This document shows positions 32,455 to 43,913 of a stretch of DNA of 64,000 nucleotides, in pieces. The stretch is taken from assembly GCA_028571685.1 (NCBI GenBank), contig CM053143.1:1865501-1929500 (forward strand), given 5' to 3'. The notes beneath the pieces are model-generated. The model was not told the DNA's origin and ran no database searches. It saw nothing but the letters and a program-made list of their open reading frames with translations. The stretch is from Heterohyrax brucei (taxonomy: Eukaryota > Chordata > Mammalia > Hyracoidea > Procaviidae). Within the stretch, counting starts at the first letter, position 1. The number at the start of each line of letters is the position of its first letter. Both the position numbers and the translations under genes were made by a program.

Positions 32455-32878
32455 CCTACAATGTGGGTCAGAGAAGATTGGGAGGGAAAGATGCTGGGAC
32501 TCTCAACAGACAGATCTCCAGGCAAATACATAAGCTTCTCAGCCTTAAACGTAAACTACAGTTCTATGCAGGAAGCTGTCCAGGTGCTGGCCTGAACAGG
32601 TAGTCAGACTCCACCTGCCAAGTGGTAATGAAAGTACCTTACCAGCTGTTTGAGGAAACTGCAGATCTCCAACACTGTGAAACAGCAAAACCTGAGGTCA
32701 GACAGCCACAGGATCATTTTTGAGAGGGGAAGATTAATCTGCTACTGGTTCCTAGTCAAATATGCTAGGTCCTAGGGCTCCCCAGATGTTCAGTGCCCGG
32801 TACAGATATCATCCAGGCCTTAGTTCTAAGAGGGAAATGAGGAGACATGTGTGTCTACGCCGCCATCTTTAACAGTCC
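32455..32878 (-). mobile_element. L1-F: L1 5' UTR fragment, antisense
   Basis: The minus strand begins with AAAGATGGCGGCGTAGACAC near 32,878, the L1 5' start, and runs through 5' UTR sequence to a point matching roughly position 700 of the L1-J 5' UTR (CTGACCCACATTGTAGGGTT). It carries no coding sequence. Its 5' end abuts the sense 5' UTR of L1-G. Confidence 0.75.
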
Positions 32879-33734
32879 TCTAGTACTGATGTTTTATTTC
32901 CTCTTTTTTTTGTTACCCAGAAGGCTGGGGAATGGCATGAGCCAGCAAATATGCTGAACTGCAGTGCTAAAGTAAACAGCGTATTGTGTAGCAGAGAGAC
33001 AGTGCATAAAATAGCCACATTTTGAGAGCCTAGCTCCTGACTGAGTGCACCAATGCCCCCCTCACCTTCTCTTTTCTGAGCGCCACCATAGATTCTGCTG
33101 TTTCACAGTGGGAAGGGTAGCTCAGCTGGGATACCAGCTTGGTCATCTGGGAGGTGGAGTCACCCAACCAGAAGCCTCTGCAGGGGCTAATTCCCAAGTT
33201 GAGAATCAGTGCCTGTCCAGAAAGTGCTTTTCCAGTAAAATGGCTGTGCTTAGCACAGTTTTACCTTACAGGAAGACTCTGCTGAGAATGGCAGCAAAGC
33301 TGTAATGCCTTCCTGACATGAACCACATCAGAGCATCTGGGAATGGCAGAAGAGGTGTTTCAGTTGTCAGCCAGAAGGTGGGGCCTACCACACCTGACAG
33401 CCTGACTGATTTGGGTAGCTGTCTAACAACTTCTAGTTTTTTAAAATAAGACTGCCTGGGAAATAACTACTAGGTGCCTGGTGGCATTTCTTCCAGTCTT
33501 CACTACTGCACATCATAGGGCTGGTAGACAACAACAATGACTCCATAAGCAGAGTGTCATCCTTGCCAGATAGGAGAAGGAGACTGCCACCCCAGAGGGT
33601 CAACTGGAGACAGTCTCTAAAGTATGCAAAGGTGACTGGCGACCAGTTCCCTTCTCAAAACTACACTGAAGTTCATATTGAGGTAACACCAGAGAAACTA
33701 AGCCTCTGGATGGCCTAAAGGCAAAAACCATCAC

Positions 33735-34620
33735 AAACCATTTAAACAAACAGTCTACCATGGCTGTGGAAAACACCTAAAATAAAGAATAAAAAACTTC
33801 CCGGATGAAGAAGGCTTTCTGAAACTATCAGAATTTGAGTACAAAACAATTATATACGAAGACCTCCAAGAGATTAAACAAAATGCAGTACAGCAGAATG
33901 AAAGATTAAGCAAGCTTTTTGAAATGATGAAACATCAACATATGAAATCCAACAGATCAATAACAGAAAGGCAGAATTAGACAATTCAATCCAAGACCAA
34001 AGAGCAGAACTGAGGAGATAGAAGTCAGACTTAGTAACATTGAAAGTAGAGCAAGACACCACCACTTATGAGGAGAAACTGGAGAAAAGAAATAAGCAAA
34101 ATGAAGAAGCATTAAGAAATATGTGGGAGTCTATTAAGAGGAATAATCCATGATTAATTGGAGTTCCCAAACAGGGAGGGATGGCTGAAAACACAGACAG
34201 TATTTTTCAGTTGCTGACAGAAAACTTCCCGGAAATTATGGCAGAGAACATAGATATCCAAGGTGTGTATTGAATGCCACATAATCTAGACCCCAAAAGA
34301 AAGACACCGAGTTGTATCATAACCAAGCTTAATAAAATGAAACCTAAACAAATTCTCTGAAAGGAAGCAAGGTTCAAAGCAAAGCTAACATTCAGAGGAA
34401 AACCCTGTAGGCTTTCTTCTGACATCTTGGTAGAAACAATGTCGGCAAGGAGGCAGAAAGACAATAGATTCAAAGACTTGAAGGAAAAAAAAACCCAAGA
34501 ATCATATATGCTGCAAAAGTGTCTCTGAAATATGAAGATGAAATTAAAACATTTGCAGATAAACACAAGCTAAGAGACTTTGTAAAACTAAACCAAAACT
34601 ACAAGAAATACTGAAAGAAA
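33735..34620 (+). pseudogene. L1-G ORF1 remnant
   Basis: Degenerate ORF1, recognisable by F-P-D-E-E-G-F-L-K-like coding near 33,800, L-I-G-V-P near 34,157, N-F-P-E-I-M near 34,225, D-P-K-R-K-T-P near 34,290 and F-R-G-K-P-C-R near 34,395. In a working L1 these parts form the coiled-coil, RRM and C-terminal RNA-binding domains. Several stops and shifts are present. Confidence 0.75.
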
Positions 34621-35099
34621 CTCTTTGCTTAGAAACACAAAATCATTAAGTGTATATTTAAGGGTTTAGTGCAGGACACAGCATCCAGAAACCTACTCAG
34701 TTAGGGAAGTCAGAAAACTCCATCAAAGCTACAATATTAGAAGATGGAAATCAGTGATCATATCATGAAAACTATGACACCATCACATAAAAAGAGTGAT
34801 ACACTACAGTAGTTATAGTCCTTTCAGATGGAGAGGACATTAAAAAGATATGCAGAAGTTAAAATTAAGTTTAAAATTAGATTATTAAGGGGAATCATGG
34901 GGTAGCTGCAAAGCACAATAACAGTACAACATACTAAAACAAGAAACTAAATACAGACATCTCAACAAGTATAAAACAAACACTGAAAAAGATGAATAGT
35001 CAACTAATAAAGAAGAATGACCTAGAAGAGAATACTAAGAACAACACAGAAAACAATGCAAAAATAAATACATTGAAATGCAAAAATAAATACATTGAA

Positions 35100-36148
35100 A
35101 TGACAGCACTAAACACATACCTATCAATAATTAGAATGAATGTAAACTGACTGAATGCTCCAGTAAAGACATGATGTATGATATCCTGAATCAAAAGACA
35201 CGACCTGTTCATATGTTGCTTACAAGAAACACACTTTAGACTTAAAGGTATGAACAAGCCAAAAATTGAAAGATGGACTATAACAATATACAAAGAAGAG
35301 CAGGTGTAGCAATACTAATCCCAAAATACATTTTAATGTAAAATCCACCATCATGGACAAGGATGGTGAGTATGTATTACTGAAAGCTTCAATACACAAG
35401 CAAGACCTAACAAATATTTATGCACCCAATACCAGAGCATATAAATACATAGAATGAAAACTGACTACTTTGAAAAATGAGGTAGATCACTCCACAATAC
35501 CAGAGGGAAACTTCAACACTCCACTTTCAGTAATGGACAGATCATCTAGAAAAAAAGCTCAGTAAAGACACTGAAGATCTTATTGTGACAGTTAACCAAC
35601 TAGAGCTCATTGACTTATATAGACTTTTTATCCATCAACAGATAACTACACCTTCTTCTCCAATGCACATGGAACACTTTCCAGAATAGACCATGTGCTA
35701 GCACATAAAGCAAATCTCAACAAAATCCAAACCACTGAATTACTGCAAAGCATCTTCTCAGACAGTAAAGCCATAAAAGTCAAAATCAATAGCAGAAAAA
35801 AATAGAAACTGGAACTCATGGAAGCTGAACAACAACTAGCTCAAAATGCCGTGTGTTACAGAAAAATCAAGGATGAAATAAAGAAATTTGTGGATTCCAA
35901 CAAGAATGAAAACACATCCTTCCAGAACCTATGGGATACAGCCAAAGCAGTGCTCAGAGGTCAGTTTATTTCTATAAATGTACACATCTGGAAGGAAGGA
36001 CTCTAAAAAGAATTAATCCTACAGCTTGAACAAGTAGAAAGAGAGCAACAGAGGAACTCCTCATGCACCAGAAGAAAACAGATCATAAAGATTAGAGCAA
36101 AACTAAATGAGTTAGAGAATAGAAGAACAATTGAAAAAATTAACAAAA
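35100..36148 (+). pseudogene. L1-G ORF2 N-terminal remnant
   Basis: Starts at ATGACAGCACTAAACAC (35,100). The endonuclease follows with L-Q-E-T-H near 35,225, G-N-F-N-T-P-L near 35,505 and H-T-E-H-F-P-E-x-D-H-like sequence near 35,670. The linker frame is at 35,818-36,006 (E-N-T-S-F-Q-N-L-W-D-T-A-K-A-V). The RT domain is absent. A CAAAAATAAATACATTGAAATG-like unit repeats just upstream, near 35,070-35,100. Confidence 0.75.
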
Positions 36149-39100
36149 TCTATGTTGTCTACAAGAAACTCACTTGAGACCTAAAGACAGGAACAAACTG
36201 AAAATTAAAGGATGGAAGAAAATACATCAAGCTAACAATGAACAAAGAAGAGCAGGGGTGACAAATCTAATCTCAGACAAAATCAATTTTAATGTCAAAT
36301 CCACCATCGTGGACAAAGATGGACACTATTTATTGCTGAAAGGTTCATTACACAAGCAAGACTTAACTATATTAAATATTTATGCACCTAATGTCAGAGC
36401 ACCTAAATATGTCAAAGAAACACTGACTACGCTCAAAAGAGAGTTAGGTGACTACACAAGAATATTGGGAGACTTTAACACTCCACTCTCATTACTAGAC
36501 AGATCATCTAGAAAAAAGCTCAGTAAAGATACAGAAGACCTTGTTGACACAATTAACCAACTAAATCTCATTGATGTATACAGAACTTTCCACCCATCAG
36601 CAGACAACTACACCTTCTTCTCCAGTGCACATCGAACATTCTCCAGAATTGACCACGTGATAGGCCAAATGCAATGCTCAACAAAATCCATACCATTGAA
36701 TTACTGCAAAGCATCTTCTCAGATCATAAAGCCATCAAAGTTGAAATCAATAGCAGAAAAAACATACACAGAAAGTGGAACTCTTGGAAACTGAACAACA
36801 TCTTGCTCAAAAACACATGGGTTATAGAGGAAATCAGGGATGAATTAAAGAAATTCATGGATTCCAATGAGAACGAAAACACTTCCTACCAGAACCTATG
36901 GGATACAGCCAAAGCAGTGCTCAGAGGTCTGTTTATCTCCATAAATGCACACATCTGGAAGGAAGAAAGAAACCAAATCAAGGAACTAACTCTACAGCTT
37001 GAACAAGTAGAAAGAGAACAACAGAGGAACCCCTCGGGCACCAGAAGAAATGAGATCATAAAGATTAGAGCAGAGTTAAATGAATTAGAGAATAGAAAAA
37101 CAATTGAAAAAATTGAAAAGACCAAAAGCTGGTTTTTTGAAAAGATCAACAAAATTGATAAACCACTGGCTAAACTTACTAAAGAAAAGCAGGAAAGGAA
37201 ACAAATAACCCAAATTAGAAATGGGAGGGGAGTGGTCACCAGAGATGAGACAGAAATCAAAAATATCACAACAGAATACTATGAAAGACTGTACTCTAAC
37301 AAATTTGAAAACCTAGAGGAAATGGATCAATTCCTTGACTCATACCACCTACCCAAATTATCACAACATGAGGCAGAACAACTTAATAAACCCATCACAA
37401 AGAAGAGATTGAAAAAGTCATCAAAACACTGCCAACCAAAAAAAGTCCAGGACCAAATGGCTTCACGGCAGAATTCTACCAAGCATTAAGAGAAGAATTA
37501 TCCCCAATACTACTGAGACTATTTCACAGTATAGAAAGGGATGGAGTACTCCCAAACTTATTCTGTGAAGCCAGCATAACCCTGATACCTAAGCTGGGGA
37601 AGGACCCAACAAAAAAGGAGAACTACAGACTGATATCACTCATGAACCTAGATGCAAAAATCATCAACAAAATTCTTGCCAACAGAATACAACAACATAT
37701 CAAGAAAATAATCCATCATGACCAAGTGGGATTCATACCAGGGATGGAAAGCTGGTTCCACAGCAGGAAAACAATTAATGTGATAAACCACATAAATAAC
37801 ACAAAAGTCAAGGATCACCTAATTTTGTCCATTGATGCAGAAAAGGCATTTGATAAAGTCCAACACCCATTCATGCTAAAAACTCGTAGCAAAATGGGAA
37901 TAGACGGCAAATTCCTCAACACAATAAGGGCCATTTATAAAAGCCAGTTGCCCACATCATCCTGAATGGGGAGAGACTAAAAGACTTTCCCTTGAGATCA
38001 GGAACTAGACAAGGATGCCCACTCTCACCTCTCCTTTTCAATATTGTGCTAGAAGTTCTAGCCAGAGCAATTAGACAAGACGAAGAAATAAAGGGCATCT
38101 GCATCAGCAAAGAGGAAGTTAAAATCTCCCTGTTTGCAGATGATATGATTGTATATGCAGAGAACCCCAAGGAATCTATAAGTAAGCTACTGCAACTGAT
38201 AGAAGAGTTCAGCAAAGTCTCAGGATACAAGATAAACATAAGTAAATCAGTAGGATTCCTTACACCAACAAGACTGTTAAGGAGGAAATTATCAAATCAA
38301 TACCATTTACGATAGCCCCTAAGAAGATAAAGTACCTAGGAATTAATCTAACCAGAGAAATAACAGACCTTTACAAAGAGAACTACAAGCCCTTACTACT
38401 GAAAGAGACTTAGATAAATGGAAAAATCTACCCTGCTCATGGATAGGAAGACTTAACATTGTGAAAATGTCTATTTTACCCAATGCAATTTATTTATATA
38501 ATGCAATCCCAATACAAGTTCCAGCATCATTTTTTAATGAGATGGAGAAACAAATCACCAATTTTGTTTGGAAAGGGAAGAAGCCCCGGATAAGTAAGGT
38601 ACTACTAAAGAAGAAGAACACACTGGGAGGCCTCTCATTACCCGATCTTAGAACTTACTACACTGCCACAGTGGTCAAAACAGCCTGGTACTGGTACAAG
38701 AACAAACAGATCGATCAATGGAACAGAATTGAGACCCCAGAGATGACACCATCTGCCTATGAACAGTTGATATTCGACAAAGGCCCTAAGACATTAAACT
38801 GGGGTAAAAACAGTCTCTTCAACAAATGGTGCTGGCAAAATTGGTTATCCATCTGCAAGAAACTGAATGAAGATCCATATCTTACACCTTATACAAAAAC
38901 CAACTCCAACTGGACAAAAGACCTAAATATCAAGCCTAAAACGATAAAGCTCATCCAAGAAAAGGTACGAACAACAATGGAAGTTTTAATACACAATGAG
39001 GACAGACTCCAAAATCTGTCAAAGAAACCTCAATCAACAGAAGAGACAGTAGATAAATGGGAACTATTAAGAATCAAACACTTTTGCTCATCCAAAGACT

Positions 39101-39845
39101 TTATTAATAGAATTAAAAGAACACCCACAGAATGGGAAAAAATATTTGGCAACTCTATGTCAGATCAATGCCTGATCTCCATAATCTATAAGATACTACA
39201 AAATATCAAGAAGAAGAAGAGAATCTGTCCTATTAGGCGATGGGCAAAGGAGATGGACAGACACTTCACTAAAGAGGAGATCCGGGCAGCCAAAAAACAC
39301 ATGCGGACATGTTCACAATCTTTAGTTATTAAAGAAATTCAAATCAAGACAACTATGAGATACCATCTAACCCCAACAAGATTGGCCATGATCCAGAAAA
39401 CACAAAACAACAAATTCTGGAGAGGCTGTGGAGAAAGTAGAACCCTCCTACACTGTTGGTGGGGTTGCAAAATGGTCCAGCCTCTTTGGAAGGCAATCTG
39501 GTACTTCCTTAAAAAAATGGATATCGGTATACCATTTGACCCAGTAATTCCACTACTTGGAATATATGCTACAGATTCAAGGCCTTTCACACCAACGGAC
39601 ACATGCACCAGAATGTTTACCGCAGCACAGTCCACGATAGCAAAAGATGGAATCAACTCAGATGCCCAACAATAGAAGAATGGATAGGTAAACTATGGTA
39701 CATATACTGAATGGAGCACTACGCAATGATAAAGAATAACGATGATTCCAGGAAACATCTCCTAACCCGGTTTCAACTGGAAGACATTATGTTGAGTGAA
39801 AGTAGTCAGCGACAAAGGGACAAATACTGTATGAGACCTCTACAA
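36149..39845 (+). pseudogene. L1-H ORF2 (endonuclease/reverse transcriptase), a few frameshifts
   Basis: Pieces in order: endonuclease 36,174-36,794 (I-S-D-K-I-N-F-N-V-K; G-D-F-N-T-P; S-R-I-D-H-V); linker and RT start 36,674-37,489; RT palm 37,642-37,965 ([18 protein letters not shown]); motif B and catalytic F-A-D-D 37,992-38,315 (F-A-D-D at 38,133-38,144); C-terminal 38,461-39,675 with G-C-G-E-S...L-L-H-C-W-W-G-C-K. Frame changes occur near 36,680, 37,450-37,650, 37,965 and 38,260-38,460, and a stop near 39,675 precedes the family end near 39,845. Both RT aspartates remain. Confidence 0.85.
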
Positions 39846-40861
39846 TAAGACCTCAAAAACAGACTTGTGTATAGAAGAAAAGACTCTTCGACAGCTGCAA
39901 GGGAGGGGAGGGAGAAAGGGGGAGGGGGGAAGGGTTTAGTTTAGATAGTCATTAGAAATCTAGTTGGGAGAAAGCGGTGATAGCACACATTAGAAACAAG
40001 AACAACATTAAGTGGACTTCAGCATAACTTGAGTAGTCCTTCCATCTTAATACTGCAAGGATAGAGTAGCTGTGGCGGGGGGCAGGGGACCATGCTCTTA
40101 GGCGAATTCCAGGCCAATTGGCACAACTAGCGTTTTGCTAAGTGAGCTCTCTGCACCCCACATTGGTGAGTGGCGTCTGCGGTCTTAAAAGCTGCCAAGC
40201 TGCCATCCGAGGACACAGCAAATGGTCCCAACTCAGCAAGAACGGATGCTCACCAAAGACCAAAATGATATGCAGTAAAGACAACCGAGAAGACAGAGAG
40301 ACCCACAAGAGTGGGTGCCTACATTGAGTTGGGACCGGAAGAACCGGATGGTGCCCGGCCACCACCAGTGATAGTCACGATGGAGCTCACAGAGAGGAGT
40401 CTCTCTGGCAACAGAAGAATAAAAAGGGGTGCATCAGGATATCTCCACTAAAAGACCTCAATTGATGGTCCAGCAGTTTTGGGGTTCCTCTGAGAGCATG
40501 GCTCCCGGCCCTGATACTGCCCTTTCCCATAAATTATAACAAAGGTCCACTCTTTGGACAGGAATGGATTGGACTTGGCAATGCAGAGTGACCATATATT
40601 GGAAGCACTTTGTGGTTATAAACATCTACAGGATATTATCTTGCTGACCTCTGGCTGGAGGAAGGGGAGTGGACGGAGAGGAGGGGAATGGACGTTGTTG
40701 GGAGGATGAGACATGTATGGAGCAGGGAGGAATAGTGTGCAATCACCGGACAGGGAGAGCAGTGGAAGCTGCATATAGGTGCACATGTAAATTTATACGT
40801 GAATGTACATTTTCACTCAGTTATGTTAAATAAAAATAAAAATTAAAAACAAAAAAAAACA
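36149..40861 (+). mobile_element. L1-H: 5'-truncated young-looking L1 with intact 3' end
   Basis: Begins inside the ORF2 endonuclease (C-L-Q-E-T-H-L near 36,160), carries the rest of ORF2 with only a few breaks, a complete ~1 kb 3' UTR and an A-rich tail after TCACTCAGTTATGTTAAATA. It follows L1-G in the same orientation. The left edge (AAAAAATTAACAAAA) and the tail (AAAAATTAAAAACAAAA) could hide an A-rich target duplication, but simple sequence makes this uncertain. Confidence 0.85.
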
Positions 40862-41350
40862 GAAAAGAAAAGGAAAAAAAATAGGAAAGATTTATATGCA
40901 GGAGAAAAAATATTTAATAGTTACCAGGGAAGGAAAAACAAAAAGGCAGAACATTAGTAGAAAGATAGAAGACATGTGGCAGAATCTGTGATGGGGAAGA
41001 CCATATAATCTGTAATGAAAATCAGCACAACGTGACACAGGCAAAGGAAGACAGTGTAAGAAACACAAGAATAAAATGCATCATTGACACTTATGAAATA
41101 GACACTCCTGCAAGAACAGTATTAGCAAATAATTCACAAGGGGATACATATGTATGCTAAAGAAGTGTAGGTTGGGCATAAGGGAGAACACTCACATGCA
41201 AACACAGGCTAGGTTACGGATATCTCTATGTACTTATTCTTAGATGTTCCACATACACCAACACAAACAGTAGAATACAGAAGTGGTACAGTCATGGAAA
41301 TGGTCAGACTTTGGTATGTCTAATGATCAGACTTCAGGATATATAAAAAC
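40862..41350. other. Unassigned DNA
   Basis: A-rich, then mixed sequence between the L1-H tail and the Tigger relic. No continuation of L1-G, no known repeat and no gene recognised. Confidence 0.45.
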
Positions 41351-41351
41351 G

Positions 41352-42523
41352 GACATACCTAAATTAAAAATACTGTTTTGCTTAAAAAAAAAAAAAAAAA
41401 AAAAAAAAAACAGCTAACCACCATCTGAGCCTTCAGTGAGTCCCAGTCCTTTTGCTGGTGGAGGATCTTGCCACAATGTTGATGGCAGTTTATTGATCAG
41501 GATGCAGGTAGGTGAAGGATGTGTTGGCTGTGGCAATTTCCTAAGATAAGACAATGAAATTTGCCTCATAGATTGACTGTTGTCTTTCATGAATGGTTTC
41601 TCTGTAGTGTGCAATTCTGATAGCATTTTATCCAGAGAAGAACTTTATTCAAAATAGGAGTCAATCCTGAGCAACACTGCCACTGCCTCGTGAACTGAAT
41701 TTGTTATATTCTGAATTCTTCGTTGTCATTTCCACAATGTTTACAGCATCTTCACCAGGAATTGATTTTATACCAAGAAATTACTTCCTTTGCTTGTTGT
41801 TAAGAAGTAAGTCCTCACCCATTAAAGCTTTGTCATGAGGCTGCAGCACTTCAGTCACTTTTTCAGGCTCTGTTTCTAGTTCTCTTGCTATTTCCACCAC
41901 ATTTGAAGTTACTTCCTCCACTGAAGTCTTGAATCCTCAAGCCCAGTACTGTCGAGTCAGTCATCCATAAGGGTTGGAATCAACTTTTTTCTAATTCCTG
42001 TGAATGATGGTATTTTGAGCTTCTCCCATGAATCACAAACGTTCTAAATGGCATCTAGAATGATAAATCCTTTCCAAGTTTCCATCTTACTTTGCCCAGA
42101 CCCACTGGAGGAATGGCTATCCATAGTAACTATAGCCTAATAGAATATGTTTATTAAATAATAAGACTTGAAATTTTAAATTACTCCTTGATTCATGGGC
42201 TACAGAACAGATGCTGTGTTAACAAGGCTAAAAACAGTCATCTCCTTGTACATTTCCATCAGAGCTCTTGCATTCATCATCCACAAGCAGTAATATTGCT
42301 GGAATCTTTTTTTTCTGAGCATTAGTTTTCAACAATAGGCTTAAAATATTCAGGACACTGATGTAAAGAGATGGGCTGTCATCCAGTCTCTCTTGTTCTA
42401 TTTACAGAGCACAGACAGAGTAGATTCAGCATAATTCTTAAGGGTCCTAGAAATTTCAGAATGGCAAAGGTGCACTAGCTTCAACTTAAAGTCATCAGCT
42501 GCTTTAGCCCTTAACAAGAGAGT
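41352..42523 (-). mobile_element. Tigger DNA transposon, antisense 3' half
   Basis: The minus strand reads as a Tigger (pogo-like, Tc1/mariner superfamily) transposase C-terminal half. It runs from A-A-D-D-F-K-L-K-L (near 42,490) and L-K-N-Y-A-E-S-T-L (near 42,430) to a tail with GGCTCAGATGGTGGTTAGC near 41,415. An A-run at 41,384-41,410 lies in what is normally an A/T-rich 3' region. A ~20-bp SINE tail is inserted near 41,943. Tiggers are cut-and-paste elements dead in mammals; the frame is broken and no terminal repeat is visible. Confidence 0.8.
41943..41962 (-). repeat. Possible ~20-bp SINE/RTE tail in Tigger
   Basis: CCCAGTACTGTCGAGTCAG is the reverse complement of the SINE/RTE tail core (CTGACTCGACAGTACTGGG). 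It interrupts Tigger text (…CCTCAA | GTCATCC…). Tigger as I recall it is continuous here. Very short, so it could be chance. Confidence 0.45.
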
Positions 42524-42865
42524 TAGCAACCTCCACCCTGAAGAGTAAATAGCCGTCAACACTGAGGCAAGAGCCTCTACTAGCAAACAGACTATGACTC
42601 TTGAAGGCTCAGACGATGGTTAGCATTTTTCAGCAAAAAATATTTTTAATTTAGATATGTACCCTGGCTTCCAGGATCGCCATGAGTTGGACACGATTCG
42701 ACAGCACTGGATTTTTTTTTTAAATGTAAATTTTTTAGACATAATGCCATTTCGCACTTAATAGGTTACATTATACTCTAAACACGACTTTTATGTGTAC
42801 TGGGAAGGCAAAGCGTGCATGTGACTCATTTTATTGCTTTATTCATTTTATTGTGAGGAGCTTCG
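42524..42865 (+). mobile_element. Tigger DNA transposon, sense 3' end
   Basis: The plus strand reads the end of the Tigger ORF (GCAAACAGACTATGACTC, AAGGCTCAGACGATGGTTAG) and its 3' untranslated part (TAGACATAATGCCATTTCGC, TTTATGTGTACTGGGAAGG) to about 42,865. The same ORF end is also present antisense at 41,410-41,530, so the two pieces form an inverted pair. The terminal inverted repeat is not visible. Confidence 0.75.
42662..42712 (+). repeat. Short SINE tail in the Tigger 3' end
   Basis: CAGGATCGCCATGAGTTGGA followed by CACGATTCGACAGCACTGGA is a SINE/RTE 3' tail without head or body, interrupting the Tigger tail between GATATGTA and the T-rich stretch before TAGACATAATG. Confidence 0.7.
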
Positions 42866-42990
42866 GTTTTCTCATTTGCAAAATGAAATGAGAATATCTC
42901 ATGGTGTTGTAGGAAGAAAATACAATAATGGATATAAACTTGCTTCGTTAACTGTAGACAGGTCTCAAAGTATTAGTCATCGTTTCCAGT
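42866..42990 (+). repeat. MIR fragment, sense
   Basis: CGGTTTTCTCATTTGCAAAA followed by TGAGAATATCTCATGGTGTTG follows the MIR core (CAGTTTCCTCATCTGTAAAA...ACCTCATAGGGTTGTTG). Decayed. Confidence 0.6.
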
Positions 42991-43064
42991 AAAAAATAAA
43001 ATTATTTAGCTTATTTAAGGACATTGGTGTTAGATCTTAAAACCTTTATCTTCTAAATTCATAG

Positions 43065-43285
43065 TGTTTGCCAATAAGAGGCATAGCAAGATGGTACATC
43101 CGAAAAAGACACCGGACTGTTCATCAAGTCAAACAAGTACCTTCCATCGGAAATTTTATAATATGATTCTGGGCCAATGCGGACCAGACAGAGAACCCAC
43201 CATTTCATTATATCTGTTAAATGTATCTCCTAATCGGGAGGATGGGATAAATCTGTCTTCTAATGTAAACACACATTCTGACAAG
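43065..43285 (+). other. Exon-like segment 1 (unrecognised, speculative)
   Basis: A 221-bp block preceded by a pyrimidine-rich stretch ending TTCTAAATTCATAG and followed by GACAAG|GTAATA, a fair acceptor and donor. One of three frames is open for 73 codons and ends exactly at a codon boundary (composition mixed, with S-K-M-V-H-P-K-K and I-L-G-Q-C-G-P-D-R). The other two frames are closed. I do not recognise the product. It may equally be chance in unique DNA or a decayed gene. Confidence 0.25.
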
Positions 43286-43844
43286 GTAATAATAAAAGTG
43301 TTGATTGTAAGTCTTACAAATAATTTCCATTGTTCAGTCCTATTTTTGAAGTAGGAAATTAACTTCTCGTGCTGGAAATTCTGCTAATCTATCAAAGCAA
43401 ACTGATACTGTTTTTAAGGTTTTTGAAACAAATGTTAGAAATAATTGAGTAGAATTGCCACACCTGTGCTCCACAATGAGACTATAATAAATGATGCTAA
43501 AGGCAAACAAAAAAGGATTGTTATAACACACAGTAAAGCAACTAAGTTCCTAGAGGAATGAAGGGTTATGGACAAGGACTACTGATTTTCATTTTCTTTT
43601 TCTTTTCAAATTATTAGTATATTAAATCTTTTAAATTAGAAAGCATTGTTTTGCCCAATTCTACATTTGTTACTAAATCCGTAATAAGATAATTAATAAT
43701 ATCTACATTTTCTCTTTAATATCACATATTAATAGAACCTCTGTCTGTTTAGAAGTAATTGTTTTAGAACTAAATCCTGATCAACAGAAGAAATAAATTT
43801 GAGTATTGTCTAACACATATCCAGCTTTCTTTGCTTTAAATCAG
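43286..43844. other. Unassigned DNA between exon-like segments
   Basis: AT-rich unique-looking sequence; would be an intron if the flanking segments are exons. No repeat recognised. Confidence 0.35.
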
Positions 43845-43913
43845 GGGTCAAACTTTGAGAAAGTGCATTATTGCTACAGTGTTAGAAAAAGCACTCCAGG
43901 ATGCCAAAATTAA
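43845..43913 (+). other. Exon-like segment 2, would supply a C-terminus (speculative)
   Basis: After TTTGCTTTAAATCAG (pyrimidine-rich acceptor), a frame in the phase required by segment 1 runs 22 codons (G-S-N-F-E-K-V-H-Y-C-Y-S-V-R-K) to a TAA at 43,911-43,913. The implied intron is 559 bp. No polyadenylation signal is obvious downstream. The larger frame at 43,855-44,097 overlaps in another phase and includes a CAACAA/Asn repeat. Confidence 0.2.

Larger units (their letters stand above)
32880..36148 (+). mobile_element. L1-G: L1, 5' UTR to mid ORF2
   Basis: Starts about 200 bp into an L1 5' UTR (TTCCTCTTTTTTTTGTTACC), shares ATAGCCACATTTTGAGAGC with the L1-J 5' UTR, and continues with ORF1 (about 33,735-34,620), inter-ORF sequence and ORF2 from about 35,100. 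It stops at 36,148 after the K-I-N-K-I segment following the linker, where L1-H begins again in the endonuclease. No continuation is seen beyond L1-H. Confidence 0.8.

Noticed and set aside
32455-33700. Antisense then sense L1 5' UTR, as if from twin-priming inversion in one L1
   Set aside because: The two pieces overlap by several hundred bases of the same UTR region, which a single inversion would not give. Two separate elements fit better.
36149-39845. L1-H ORF2 as a possibly active reverse transcriptase
   Set aside because: The element lacks the 5' UTR, ORF1 and part of the endonuclease, and ORF2 has several frame changes and an early stop.
41384-41412. A long A-run as the poly(A) tail of a retrocopy
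   Set aside because: It lies inside antisense Tigger sequence that continues on both sides; better explained as slippage in an A/T-rich stretch.
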